Part shown: positions 1 to 6,428 of the stretch, in pieces
Layout: each line of letters opens with the position of its first letter
Position numbering within the stretch: the stretch's first letter is position 1
From: Planctomycetales bacterium
Lineage (GTDB): Bacteria; Planctomycetota; Planctomycetia; Pirellulales; Thermoguttaceae
Length of the DNA stretch: 6,428 nucleotides
Assembly (NCBI GenBank): GCA_007122045.1
Contig: SKJM01000857.1
Span: forward strand, 1-6,428
Direction: 5' to 3'
Notes under the pieces: model-generated
Told to the model about the DNA's origin: nothing
Database searches by the model: none
The model's input: only the letters and a program-made list of their open reading frames with translations
Program-made: the position numbers and the translations under genes

Positions 1-7
1 AAAAAGT

Positions 8-26
8 GGGGGGGGGGGGGGGGGGG
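8..26. repeat. Homopolymer run of 19 G
   Basis: An uninterrupted run of 19 G follows AAAAAGT at the left edge of the window. Runs of this length are rare in bacterial genomes. They may be length-variable slippage tracts, or may mark a badly resolved assembly or contig end. No reading frame in the window crosses it, and what lies to its left is not visible, so no function can be assigned. Confidence 0.9.
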
Positions 27-45
27 CTTGCGCCGAGTTGGAGCC

Positions 46-65
46 CCGCCTTTAGGCGGATTTTC
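46..65 (+). terminator. Short GC hairpin followed by ATTTT; possible terminator
   Basis: CCGCC (46-50) and GGCGG (55-59) form a perfect 5-bp stem around the loop TTTA, followed by ATTTTC. The shape resembles a weak intrinsic terminator for a gene left of the window. The TTTA loop recurs in the hairpin at 2392-2405, so this may instead be one copy of a family of small intergenic palindromes. The T-tract is short, so termination is uncertain. Confidence 0.4.
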
Positions 66-66
66 A

Positions 67-82
67 ACCGGCTAAAACCGGT
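67..82. repeat. Small palindrome, ACCGG/CCGGT hairpin
   Basis: ACCGG (67-71) pairs perfectly with CCGGT (78-82) around the loop CTAAAA. It lies only seven bases after the preceding hairpin, so the two form a tandem pair. It has the look of the short extragenic palindromes scattered through planctomycete genomes; this is my recollection and was not counted here. Confidence 0.5.
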
Positions 83-326
83 ACTCCCACAGGGCGTGCC
101 ACCGCTTCAACTGCCATTTCATTCCTGCCATGAGGAGGGTGGCGGGGCGGGACAGCAAATCGCAGACTTCTGATCGAGGCCGGCGCTGCTCTTCAGAACG
201 CACCCTCAACTGCGCAGCTTGCCCATCTTATCTCGGTTCCCAAAGCTAGGCATAGCAATTATTTATCCTGGCCGTTGTGTTGGTCGATTCGCAGGCGTGG
301 TTGATGCGGTTTTTTGCCCTTGGCCC
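83..326. other. Non-coding stretch, nothing recognised
   Basis: I see no recognisable gene, tRNA or other RNA here. The open frame starting at 219 on the + strand gives a Cys-, Arg- and Gly-rich translation with no domain-like pattern. A CGCA/TGCG stem (290-293, 305-308) is followed one base later by six T (310-315), but it is too weak to call a terminator. Confidence 0.55.
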
Positions 327-355
327 TGGACTATCGGCATGGGTGCGACTACAAT
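327..355 (+). promoter_or_regulatory. Candidate sigma-70 promoter for the sigma gene leader
   Basis: TGGACT at 327-332 matches the -35 consensus TTGACA at four of six positions. TACAAT at 350-355 matches TATAAT at five of six, and the spacer is exactly 17 bases. Transcription would start near 362 and give a leader of about 420 nt ahead of the sigma gene. A weaker alternative -10, CATAAT at 712-717, has no well-spaced -35. The assignment rests on sequence match only. Confidence 0.45.
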
Positions 356-404
356 ATTAAGAATCCTGGCTTTCCGAATGCAGCGTCTGACCACGGTACA
401 GCCC

Positions 405-444
405 GTCGGAGAGGGAGCGTATGGCGGAACGCCATCCTTCCGAC
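405..444 (+). promoter_or_regulatory. Long hairpin enclosing a ribosome binding site and start codon
   Basis: GTCGGA (405-410) pairs with TCCGAC (439-444). After a bulged G411, AGG (412-414) pairs with CCT (436-438). A perfect inner hairpin is formed by ATGGCG (421-426), loop GAA, and CGCCAT (430-435). The bases at 415-420 remain as a one-sided internal loop. The 5' strand contains the purine-rich GGAGAGGGAG (408-417) and the ATG at 421, so folding would hide the initiation site of the 11-codon frame beginning there. CCAC (391-394) and GTGG (447-450) could add an outer helix. The base pairing is visible; a regulatory role is inference. Confidence 0.5.
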
Positions 445-456
445 GTGTGGCGGTAA
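421..456 (+). CDS. Possible 11-residue leader peptide
   Basis: ATG at 421 opens an 11-codon frame reading MAERHPSDVWR and ending in TAA at 454-456. It is preceded by the purine-rich stretch 408-417 (GGAGAGGGAG), a good Shine-Dalgarno candidate. It lies about 60 bases downstream of the predicted transcription start and about 330 bases upstream of the sigma gene. The ribosome binding site and start are inside the 405-444 hairpin. It could be an upstream leader peptide controlling the leader, but frames this short arise by chance and no conservation can be assessed here. It shows no run of a single amino acid as in classical attenuators. Confidence 0.25.
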   Translation: MAERHPSDVWR

Positions 457-772
457 GTGTAGCCGATTCGTGCGGCGGCCGCGACGGCACCTGTCTGATG
501 GTACGCCAGGGTTGCACCTTCCTGGGCCGATTGCTCCATGATGACCATCGGGGGACCCTCGGTCGCACACGCGATTAGGGGAATTGTCCGATGCACGGGG
601 CATACCTTCGGTACGCAACCAAGAGCATGGCGGTTCGCCGAGGTGGAAATCCTCCGGCGGCTGCGAGCGTTGGCCGCGCCGATTTTGCTGGCATACGGCG
701 CAGGAATGGCGCATAATCGGGTTCGGGGAAGAGTGCATCCCCGAGGTTCAATTACTGCTCTCGACCTACGTT

Positions 773-777
773 AGGAG
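773..777 (+). promoter_or_regulatory. Shine-Dalgarno site fixing the sigma gene start
   Basis: AGGAG at 773-777 is followed by seven bases and then an in-frame TTG at 785. This is the best-placed ribosome binding site near the 5' end of the sigma frame. It also coincides with the point where the translation changes from low-complexity nonsense to an acidic, sigma-like N-terminus. Confidence 0.8.
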
Positions 778-784
778 TACTGCT

Positions 785-2361
<1,577 letters not shown>

Positions 2362-2365
<4 letters not shown>

Positions 2366-2406
2366 GCGGTCCGCGCCTGAGCGCTGGAGTGCACGCTTTA
2401 GCGTGT
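2362..2406 (+). terminator. Two stacked hairpins after the sigma gene stop
   Basis: The first stem, TTAGGCG/CGCCTGA (2362-2368, 2374-2380, one G-T pair), starts at the stop codon. The second, CACGC/GCGTG (2392-2396, 2401-2405), has the loop TTTA. Neither is followed by a T-run, so they are not textbook intrinsic terminators. Their place immediately after the stop codon suggests a role in ending or protecting the sigma transcript. The second shares its TTTA loop with the hairpin at 46-59. Confidence 0.4.
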
Positions 2407-2437
2407 CGGCGAATACGCAGCCGATCGCACGAGTTTC

Positions 2438-2493
2438 GTGGGATAGGCTTCCAGTCTGTCGATTTTCGCTGACAGGCTGGAAGCCTATCCCAC
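2438..2493. repeat. 56-bp inverted repeat between convergent genes; possible bidirectional terminator
   Basis: The left arm is 2438-2460 and the right arm 2471-2493, each 23 nt, separated by ten bases. They are complementary at 22 of 23 positions. The exception, T2455, would still form a G-U pair in RNA. The right arm contains GGCTGGAAGCC, itself a small palindrome. The element lies 15 bases beyond the mqnE stop and 72 bases beyond the sigma stop, so it could end both transcripts. I recall close relatives of GTGGGATAGGCTTCCAGCC as frequent intergenic repeats in Pirellulales-type genomes, but could not check this here. Confidence 0.8.
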
Positions 2494-2508
2494 ACCTCGC
2501 GCCGGCGG

Positions 2509-3615
2509 TCAGGCCAGCGTCCACTGCGTGCCGTCGCGTTTGACGGGCCGGTACAGCGCGTCGCGCTCCTGCGGGCGGCGGCCGGCCTCGGTAATCAGGT
2601 GCCGGAGTTCCGCTGCGGTGAGGCTTTCCGGCACGTCGGAACCGGCCGACCGGTGGATGCGCTCGCGGCGGACGGTGCCGTCCAGGTCGTCGGCCCCGTA
2701 GCTGAGCGCCGTCTGCGCGAGCCCCACCCCCAGCGAAACCCAGTACGCCTTGACGTGCTCGAAATTGTCCAGCATCAGCCGGCTGATGGCCACGGTGCGG
2801 AGGATCAGGTCGGCCGAGGCGGGCTCCAGGTGGGCCATGCGGGTGTTCGGCGGGTGGAACACCAGGGGCACAAACGCCTGGAATCCGCCCGTGACGTCCT
2901 GTTGCAGCCGCAGCTCGACCAGGTGGTCGATGCGGTGTTCGGCGTGCTCGATATGCCCGAACAACATCGTGGCGTTGCTGCGCAGCCCGAACTGGTGGGC
3001 CGCGCGATGCACGCCGAGCCACGTGCGGCCGTCGGCCTTGCGGGGGCAGATCTGCGTGCGGATTTCGGGGGCGAAGATCTCGGCCCCTCCGCCGGGCAGG
3101 CTGCCCACGCCGGCCCGGATCAGGTCCTCGATCGTCGTGCGGATGGTCCGCTTCGCCACTTGCGCGAACCAGGCAATTTCAACGGCGGTACAGGCCTTCA
3201 GATGCAAGCGGGGGAAGGCCGTGTGCAATTGCCCGAGCATGTCGAGATACCAGTCCGCCGACTTCTCGGGATGGACGCCGCTGACGATGTGCAACTCGGT
3301 ACAGCCCGCCTCGACCGCTTCCTGCCCGGTACGCAAAATGTCGTCGATGCTCATGACGAAGGCCCGCGGGTCGTCCGGATCGCGGCTGTAGGCGCACAGG
3401 CTGCACCGGTAGATGCACACGTTGGTGGGGTTCAGGTGCGCGTTGATGTTATAGAAAACGCGGTCGCCGTTCTTTCGCCGGCGGACCAGGTCGGCCATTT
3501 CGCCCACCTCGTGCAGGCTGACCTCGGGATGATACAAGAACTCGCCGTCGGCGGCGGAAAGCCGCTCGCCCGCCTCCACCTTCCGGCGTATCTTCGATAA
3601 TCGATCTTCCAGCAT
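2509..3615 (-). CDS. mqnE: Aminofutalosine synthase MqnE, radical SAM enzyme
   Basis: MqnE joins a SAM-derived 5'-deoxyadenosyl radical to 3-[(1-carboxyvinyl)oxy]benzoate, releasing CO2 and giving aminofutalosine, an early step of the futalosine route to menaquinone. The 368-residue protein has the radical SAM cluster motif Cys67-x3-Cys71-x2-Cys74 after NPTNV. It also has the family blocks LPGGGAEIFAPEIR (173-186), SNATMLFGHIE (213-223), GGFQAFVPLVFHP (243-255) and GADDLDGT (307-314). The IFAPEIR and SNATMLFGH forms favour MqnE over its relative MqnC, which completes a later cyclisation. The length is normal. It is the last gene of the operon, 11 bases after the mqnP stop. There is no clear Shine-Dalgarno before its ATG, so it probably depends on coupling to mqnP translation. 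Confidence 0.94.
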   Translation of the reverse strand: MLEDRLSKIRRKVEAGERLSAADGEFLYHPEVSLHEVGEMADLVRRRKNGDRVFYNINAHLNPTNVCIYRCSLCAYSRDPDDPRAFVMSIDDILRTGQEAVEAGCTELHIVSGVHPEKSADWYLDMLGQLHTAFPRLHLKACTAVEIAWFAQVAKRTIRTTIEDLIRAGVGSLPGGGAEIFAPEIRTQICPRKADGRTWLGVHRAAHQFGLRSNATMLFGHIEHAEHRIDHLVELRLQQDVTGGFQAFVPLVFHPPNTRMAHLEPASADLILRTVAISRLMLDNFEHVKAYWVSLGVGLAQTALSYGADDLDGTVRRERIHRSAGSDVPESLTAAELRHLITEAGRRPQERDALYRPVKRDGTQWTLA

Positions 3616-3626
3616 AATTTTTGGCG

Positions 3627-4550
3627 TTATACCAGCAGGTCCACCACTCCCACGACCAGTAGGCCCAGGCTCACCGCTGCGTTGACGTGGAAGAAGGCCA
3701 GATTGACGCGGGAGAGGTCATCCGGTCGCACCACGGCGTGCTCGTAAACCAGAAGCGCGGCAATGCACGCCACCCCGACAAGATACACGATGCCGAAGGG
3801 TTCGTACACCCGGGGCAGGAGCAGCAGCAGGCCCACCATGGCGGCGTGCAGGCCCGCCGCCACGCGCAGGGCGGGGCCGACGCCGAGTCGGGCGGGCAGG
3901 CTGTGCAGGCGCATGCGGCGGTCGAACTCGAAGTCCTGGCAGGCATAGATGACGTCGAATCCCGCCACCCAGCACAGCACCGCCCCGCCCAGCACGAGCG
4001 GCGCCCAACTGAACGCCGGGCGAATGGCCACCCACGCGGCCACCGGCGCCAGCATCAGGGCCGCTCCCAGCCAGAAGTGCGAAAGCGCCGTGAACCGCTT
4101 GGCGAAGCTGTAGCCGAACAGCAGCGCCAGCACCGGCATCGCGGCCGCCGCCGGCAGCCAATTGCCCGGCAAGAACAGCAGCGTGCCCGCCACGAAGCCC
4201 AGGGAACACACCCCCGTGAACCCCGCCACGGCGCCCACGCTCAGGTGGCCCGCCGGCAGGTGCCGCCCGGCCGTCCGCGGGTTCAGTGCGTCCAGCCGCC
4301 GGTCGGCAAGGCGATTGAACGCCATCGCGGCGCTACGGGCGCACACCATGCATACGAGGATACCCGCCAGGTCGAGCCACCGCAGCGGCACGGGGGGTGA
4401 GCTGTGGGCGTTGACCGCCCAGGCCATCGCGGCCGCCAGCAGCGCGAACGGCAACGCGAACAGCGTGTGACGGAAGCGGATGAGCGAAAGCAGTTTACCG
4501 ATCATGGCGCGCGGCCGCCGGGGGGCTTCCCGGCGGATCATCCTCCCCAT
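3627..4550 (-). CDS. mqnP: UbiA-family polyprenyltransferase, MqnP-like
   Basis: This integral membrane enzyme transfers a polyprenyl chain from its diphosphate to the aromatic ring, here most likely 1,4-dihydroxy-6-naphthoate from the futalosine pathway. The RFRHTLFALPFALLAA opening (25-40) is typical of the UbiA group nearest 4-hydroxybenzoate prenyltransferases. The first Asp-rich motif is Asn79-x3-Asp83-x3-Asp87 and the second is Asp206-x3-Asp210; both bind magnesium diphosphate. Several hydrophobic segments cover most of its 307 residues. The start is uncertain. ATG at 4550 overlaps ubiX by 13 bases. ATG at 4541 would give a 4-base ATGA overlap but has GGGGAGG directly against it. ATG at 4505 (Met16) gives the most family-like N-terminus. 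The substrate is inferred from mqnE and ubiD in the same operon; sequence alone would also allow 4-hydroxybenzoate. Confidence 0.88.
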   Translation of the reverse strand: MGRMIRREAPRRPRAMIGKLLSLIRFRHTLFALPFALLAAAMAWAVNAHSSPPVPLRWLDLAGILVCMVCARSAAMAFNRLADRRLDALNPRTAGRHLPAGHLSVGAVAGFTGVCSLGFVAGTLLFLPGNWLPAAAAMPVLALLFGYSFAKRFTALSHFWLGAALMLAPVAAWVAIRPAFSWAPLVLGGAVLCWVAGFDVIYACQDFEFDRRMRLHSLPARLGVGPALRVAAGLHAAMVGLLLLLPRVYEPFGIVYLVGVACIAALLVYEHAVVRPDDLSRVNLAFFHVNAAVSLGLLVVGVVDLLV

Positions 4551-5224
4551 CGCTCAATCAAGTTGTTCGGGACGTGAAGCTGGTCGAGGATGCGGGCGAC
4601 AATGAAGTCGACCAGGTCGCGGATCGACTTCACACCGTGATAGAAGCCGGGCATGGCAGGCAGCAGGACCGCGCCGGCCTGCACGGCGCGTTGCATGTTC
4701 TCGATCTGGGTGATCGACAGCGGCGCTTCCCGCGGCACCAGAATGAGCGTCCGCCGCTCCTTCAAGTGCACCTCCGCCGCCCGGTGGATCAGGTTCGCGC
4801 TGGTGCCGTGCACAATCGCGCTGAGTGTCCCGCCGGAGCACGGGCAGATGACCATCCCGTCGGTGAGGAACGACCCGCTGGCGATCGGGGCCGTGCTGTC
4901 GCGGTAATGGTGATAGGCCAGCAGGCCGGGCTTGCCCGACGAAACGGCCAAGACGTTGCTCGATTCGCTCGATAGGCCCGAAAGCGACCGGAGCTTCTGC
5001 AGCTTGGCGTCCTTCAGGCTGGACCCCGTGTCGAGCATCAGTTGCGATTCGTGGAAGTAGTCGAGATCGACCGTCACGTCGAGTTCCTGCTTGAGCACGT
5101 TTTGCGCCGCGCCGCTGATGGTCAGGTGCACGTCGGCGCCGCAGGAGAGCAGCGATTCGAGCAGCCGCACGGCGTAGGGGGCGCCGCTGGCGCCGGTAAT
5201 GGCCACAACCACGGTGCGTTTCAT
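4538..5224 (-). CDS. ubiX: UbiX-type flavin prenyltransferase
   Basis: UbiX attaches a dimethylallyl unit to reduced FMN, making the prenylated FMN cofactor needed by UbiD-type decarboxylases such as the one encoded upstream. The 228-residue protein opens with the flavin-binding ITGASGA (9-15, Ser13). It then shows SGSF (116-119), MVICPCSGGTLSAI (124-137), Arg148, LKERR (154-158, Lys155), PREAP (164-168) and PGFY (192-195, Tyr195), all positions where family active-site residues sit. It ends with DLVDFIVARILDQL. It is somewhat longer than Pseudomonas UbiX because of extra residues around 55-110. The frame stays open to 5275, but ATG at 5224 is preferred. It gives the canonical N-terminus, has GGGGG five to six bases upstream, and makes a 4-base ATGA overlap with the ubiE stop. 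Confidence 0.94.
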   Translation of the reverse strand: MKRTVVVAITGASGAPYAVRLLESLLSCGADVHLTISGAAQNVLKQELDVTVDLDYFHESQLMLDTGSSLKDAKLQKLRSLSGLSSESSNVLAVSSGKPGLLAYHHYRDSTAPIASGSFLTDGMVICPCSGGTLSAIVHGTSANLIHRAAEVHLKERRTLILVPREAPLSITQIENMQRAVQAGAVLLPAMPGFYHGVKSIRDLVDFIVARILDQLHVPNNLIERWGG

Positions 5225-5937
5225 TTTTCCCCCACGTAAAGCGTGCTGATGCCGAAGGTAAACGGCGCGAACCACACGTCGCGCAACCCCGCCCCGCGCA
5301 GGCGGGCGGCCAGGGCCTCCCCTTCGGGGAAGGCGCCGACGCTGGCGGGAAGGTAATTGTACGCTGCTTCATCGTTGCGGGCCACCGTCTGGCCGATTCG
5401 GGGCAGCAGCCGGCGGAAGTACCATCGGTAAAGTGTCCGTATCGGCCACACCGAGGCCATCGAAAACTCCAAGACCGCCACGCGCCCCCCCGGCCGGCAC
5501 ACCCGCACCATCTCGGCAAGCCCCAAGTCCGGATCGGCCATGTTCCGCAGCCCGAACGCCACGCTCACCAATTGAAACATCCCGTCGGGAAACGGCAGCC
5601 GCAGGGCGTCGGCCTCGACCAGCGTCACGCGGCCCGCCGCTCCCAGCCGCCGGCACTTTCGGGCGGCCACGGCCAGCATGGGGCGGCAGAAGTCGGCGCC
5701 GACGATCGGAACGGCCCCGTCGCTGATCCGGCGGTAGGCCAGCGCCAAGTCGGCCGTGCCGGTGCATACGTCCAGGATGGGCTGCGGGCCGCGGGGCGGC
5801 ACAAGCCGCGCGGCGCGGCGGCGCCAGCGCCGGTCGATCGAGAAGGTGAGCAGGTGATTCACCAGGTCGTAGCGCGGCGCGATTTGGGCGAACATTCGCC
5901 GGACCCGCAACGCCGATTTGTCCAAGTGGTCCGTCAT
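5221..5937 (-). CDS. ubiE: UbiE/MenG demethylmenaquinone C-methyltransferase
   Basis: This SAM-dependent enzyme carries out the final ring C-methylation that converts demethylmenaquinone to menaquinone. In the 238 residues the N-terminal MFAQIAPRYDLVNHLLT (15-31) is the UbiE signature. The SAM-binding motif I is LDVCTGTADLA (55-65), followed by GADFCRPML (80-88), AFGLRNM (127-133) and VLEFS (155-159). The C-terminal family motif YNYLPASVGAFP is at 193-204. The length is close to the usual size of about 230-250. It overlaps the upstream ubiD-type gene and the downstream ubiX gene by four bases each (ATGA). Because its neighbours are futalosine-pathway genes, menaquinone rather than ubiquinone is the likely product, so menG is an equally good name. 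Confidence 0.93.
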   Translation of the reverse strand: MTDHLDKSALRVRRMFAQIAPRYDLVNHLLTFSIDRRWRRRAARLVPPRGPQPILDVCTGTADLALAYRRISDGAVPIVGADFCRPMLAVAARKCRRLGAAGRVTLVEADALRLPFPDGMFQLVSVAFGLRNMADPDLGLAEMVRVCRPGGRVAVLEFSMASVWPIRTLYRWYFRRLLPRIGQTVARNDEAAYNYLPASVGAFPEGEALAARLRGAGLRDVWFAPFTFGISTLYVGEK

Positions 5938-6428
5938 CCCTCGAGCCCGTACTCCCGCCAGCGCGCGGCGACGCGCCGCACCATCTCCTCGCTCATCGCC
6001 GCCGGCAGGACTGCCGGCCCCGGCCGTTCGCCCGGCAGCTTGCGCGTGGCATCGAGCGCGATGCGCCGGCCGGGTTCGCCCGGAACGGCCGCCGGGTCGG
6101 CCGGGTCGGCCGGGCCCCCGCCGGCGATCAGGTCGCGGCCCGGCTCGAAATACGCCGCCACCGCACGCTGAACGTCGGACGGCTCACGCACGTCCACCTC
6201 GGCATCGACCAGCACCATCATTCGGACGAAACGCAGCCAGTGCGACCCCCACGCCGCGTGGGCCGCACTATGGGCCTGACCGCCGTACGCCTTGTCAATG
6301 GCCACGACGGCCATGGACCGCGACGCGCCCTCGGGCGGCAGGTCGTAATCGACCAATCCCGGAATGGAAAGCCGGGCAATGGGCAGCATGACGCGGGCCA
6401 TCGCCCGCCGCATGACGGTTTCCTCGTT
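5934..6428 (-). CDS. ubiD: UbiD-family decarboxylase, C-terminal part (5' end beyond window)
   Basis: UbiD-type enzymes use prenylated FMN to remove a carboxylate from an aromatic ring. In this setting the likely substrate is the prenylated dihydroxynaphthoate made by MqnP. The frame runs off the right edge, and only the last 164 residues are present; E. coli UbiD has 497. The visible part begins TVMRRAMARVMLP and continues with LSIPGLVDYDLPPEG, AIDKAYGGQAHSAAHAAWG, MVLVDAEVDVRE and LDATRKLPGE, all in the order of the family C-terminal domain. The catalytic Arg/Glu residues lie further N-terminal, outside the window, so activity cannot be judged. A Pro-Ala-Asp repeat sits in a loop before LDATRK. 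Its stop overlaps the ubiE start (ATGA), so it is the most upstream operon gene seen here; the operon promoter is not visible. An annotator might open this gene at ATG 6413, but the frame and homology continue past it. Confidence 0.93.
   Translation of the reverse strand, partial: NEETVMRRAMARVMLPIARLSIPGLVDYDLPPEGASRSMAVVAIDKAYGGQAHSAAHAAWGSHWLRFVRMMVLVDAEVDVREPSDVQRAVAAYFEPGRDLIAGGGPADPADPAAVPGEPGRRIALDATRKLPGERPGPAVLPAAMSEEMVRRVAARWREYGLEG
6092..6114. repeat. 9-bp tandem repeat inside the ubiD-type gene
   Basis: CCGGGTCGG occurs twice in a row (6092-6100, 6101-6109) followed by a partial third unit. Nine is a multiple of three, so changes in copy number would keep the frame and only lengthen or shorten the Pro-Ala-Asp loop of the decarboxylase. 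It looks like slippage in a tolerant surface loop. Confidence 0.7.

Larger units (their letters stand above)
356..784 (+). promoter_or_regulatory. Hairpin-rich putative 5' leader of the sigma factor gene
   Basis: No protein-like frame covers this stretch, although the sigma frame stays open back to a TTG at 584. The 67 residues read from 584 to 784 are rich in Trp, Cys and Arg and share nothing with sigma factors. Small hairpins are frequent: 405-444 (strongest); CCAGG/CCTGG (506-510, 521-525); an imperfect 7-bp stem at 600-616; GGCG/CGCC (629-632, 636-639); GAGG/CCTC (640-643, 651-654); and TCGGGG/CCCCGA (723-728, 739-744). The last lies about 30 bases upstream of the sigma ribosome binding site. 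I could not match it to 6S, SRP, RNase P or tmRNA hallmarks or to a riboswitch class I know. Confidence 0.4.

Noticed and set aside
289..315. Weak stem followed by six T, possible intrinsic terminator
   Set aside because: The stem is only four to five base pairs with an 11-base loop, so it is unlikely to terminate transcription.
219..578. 119-codon plus-strand frame upstream of the sigma gene
   Set aside because: It has no recognisable domain and no convincing ribosome binding site, it overlaps a promoter-like sequence, and several other frames are open here equally well.
349..738. 129-codon minus-strand frame in the leader region
   Set aside because: The Arg/Pro/Cys-rich translation resembles random GC-rich sequence and has no family resemblance.
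2599..3600. 333-codon plus-strand frame opposite mqnE
   Set aside because: It is a shadow of mqnE caused by codon bias. The mqnE frame has intact radical SAM motifs, whereas this one has none.
3687..4400. 237-codon plus-strand frame opposite mqnP
   Set aside because: The Gln/His/Arg-rich translation is the expected antisense of hydrophobic codons in a membrane protein.
5572..6171. 199-codon plus-strand frame opposite ubiE and the ubiD-type gene
   Set aside because: It spans two genes with clear family motifs on the other strand and its product has no recognisable pattern.

Overview
This is a GC-rich bacterial window with two converging blocks. A primary-type sigma-70 gene lies on the + strand at about 785-2365. 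A tightly packed minus-strand operon for menaquinone biosynthesis by the futalosine route runs from the right edge down to about 2509. The operon contents, the style of the sigma factor and the short palindromic repeats between genes suggest a planctomycete, probably of the Pirellulales type. That assignment is inference from style and memory, not from any search.

Layout. Positions 1-784 contain no convincing protein gene of ordinary size. They hold a run of 19 G, two small perfect hairpins, a plausible sigma-70 promoter (327-355) and a roughly 420-nt putative 5' leader. The leader is rich in small hairpins. One, at 405-444, encloses the ribosome binding site and start codon of an 11-codon reading frame. 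The sigma gene begins at a TTG at 785, preceded by AGGAG at good spacing; the longer in-frame reading back to 584 looks like non-coding sequence. The protein has a very acidic N-terminus, region 1.2, a large Arg-rich insert, and highly conserved regions 2 to 4. Positions 2366-2508 separate the convergent genes and hold a stack of palindromes, including a 56-bp inverted repeat with 23-nt arms.

The minus-strand operon reads, in transcription order: ubiD-type decarboxylase (5' end outside the window), ubiE/menG methyltransferase, ubiX flavin prenyltransferase, a ubiA-type prenyltransferase (mqnP-like), and mqnE aminofutalosine synthase. Two junctions are certain 4-base ATGA overlaps and a third is possible, which indicates translational coupling. 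MqnE carries out an early step, making aminofutalosine. MqnP attaches the polyprenyl tail to the dihydroxynaphthoate product, UbiD with the prenylated FMN made by UbiX removes the carboxylate, and UbiE methylates the ring to give menaquinone. The remaining early enzymes (MqnA, MqnB or equivalent, MqnC, MqnD) are not in the window.

The protein genes are recognisable core functions. The least explained part is the structured region upstream of the sigma gene. I did not find clear evidence of a new defence, mobile or biosynthetic system.
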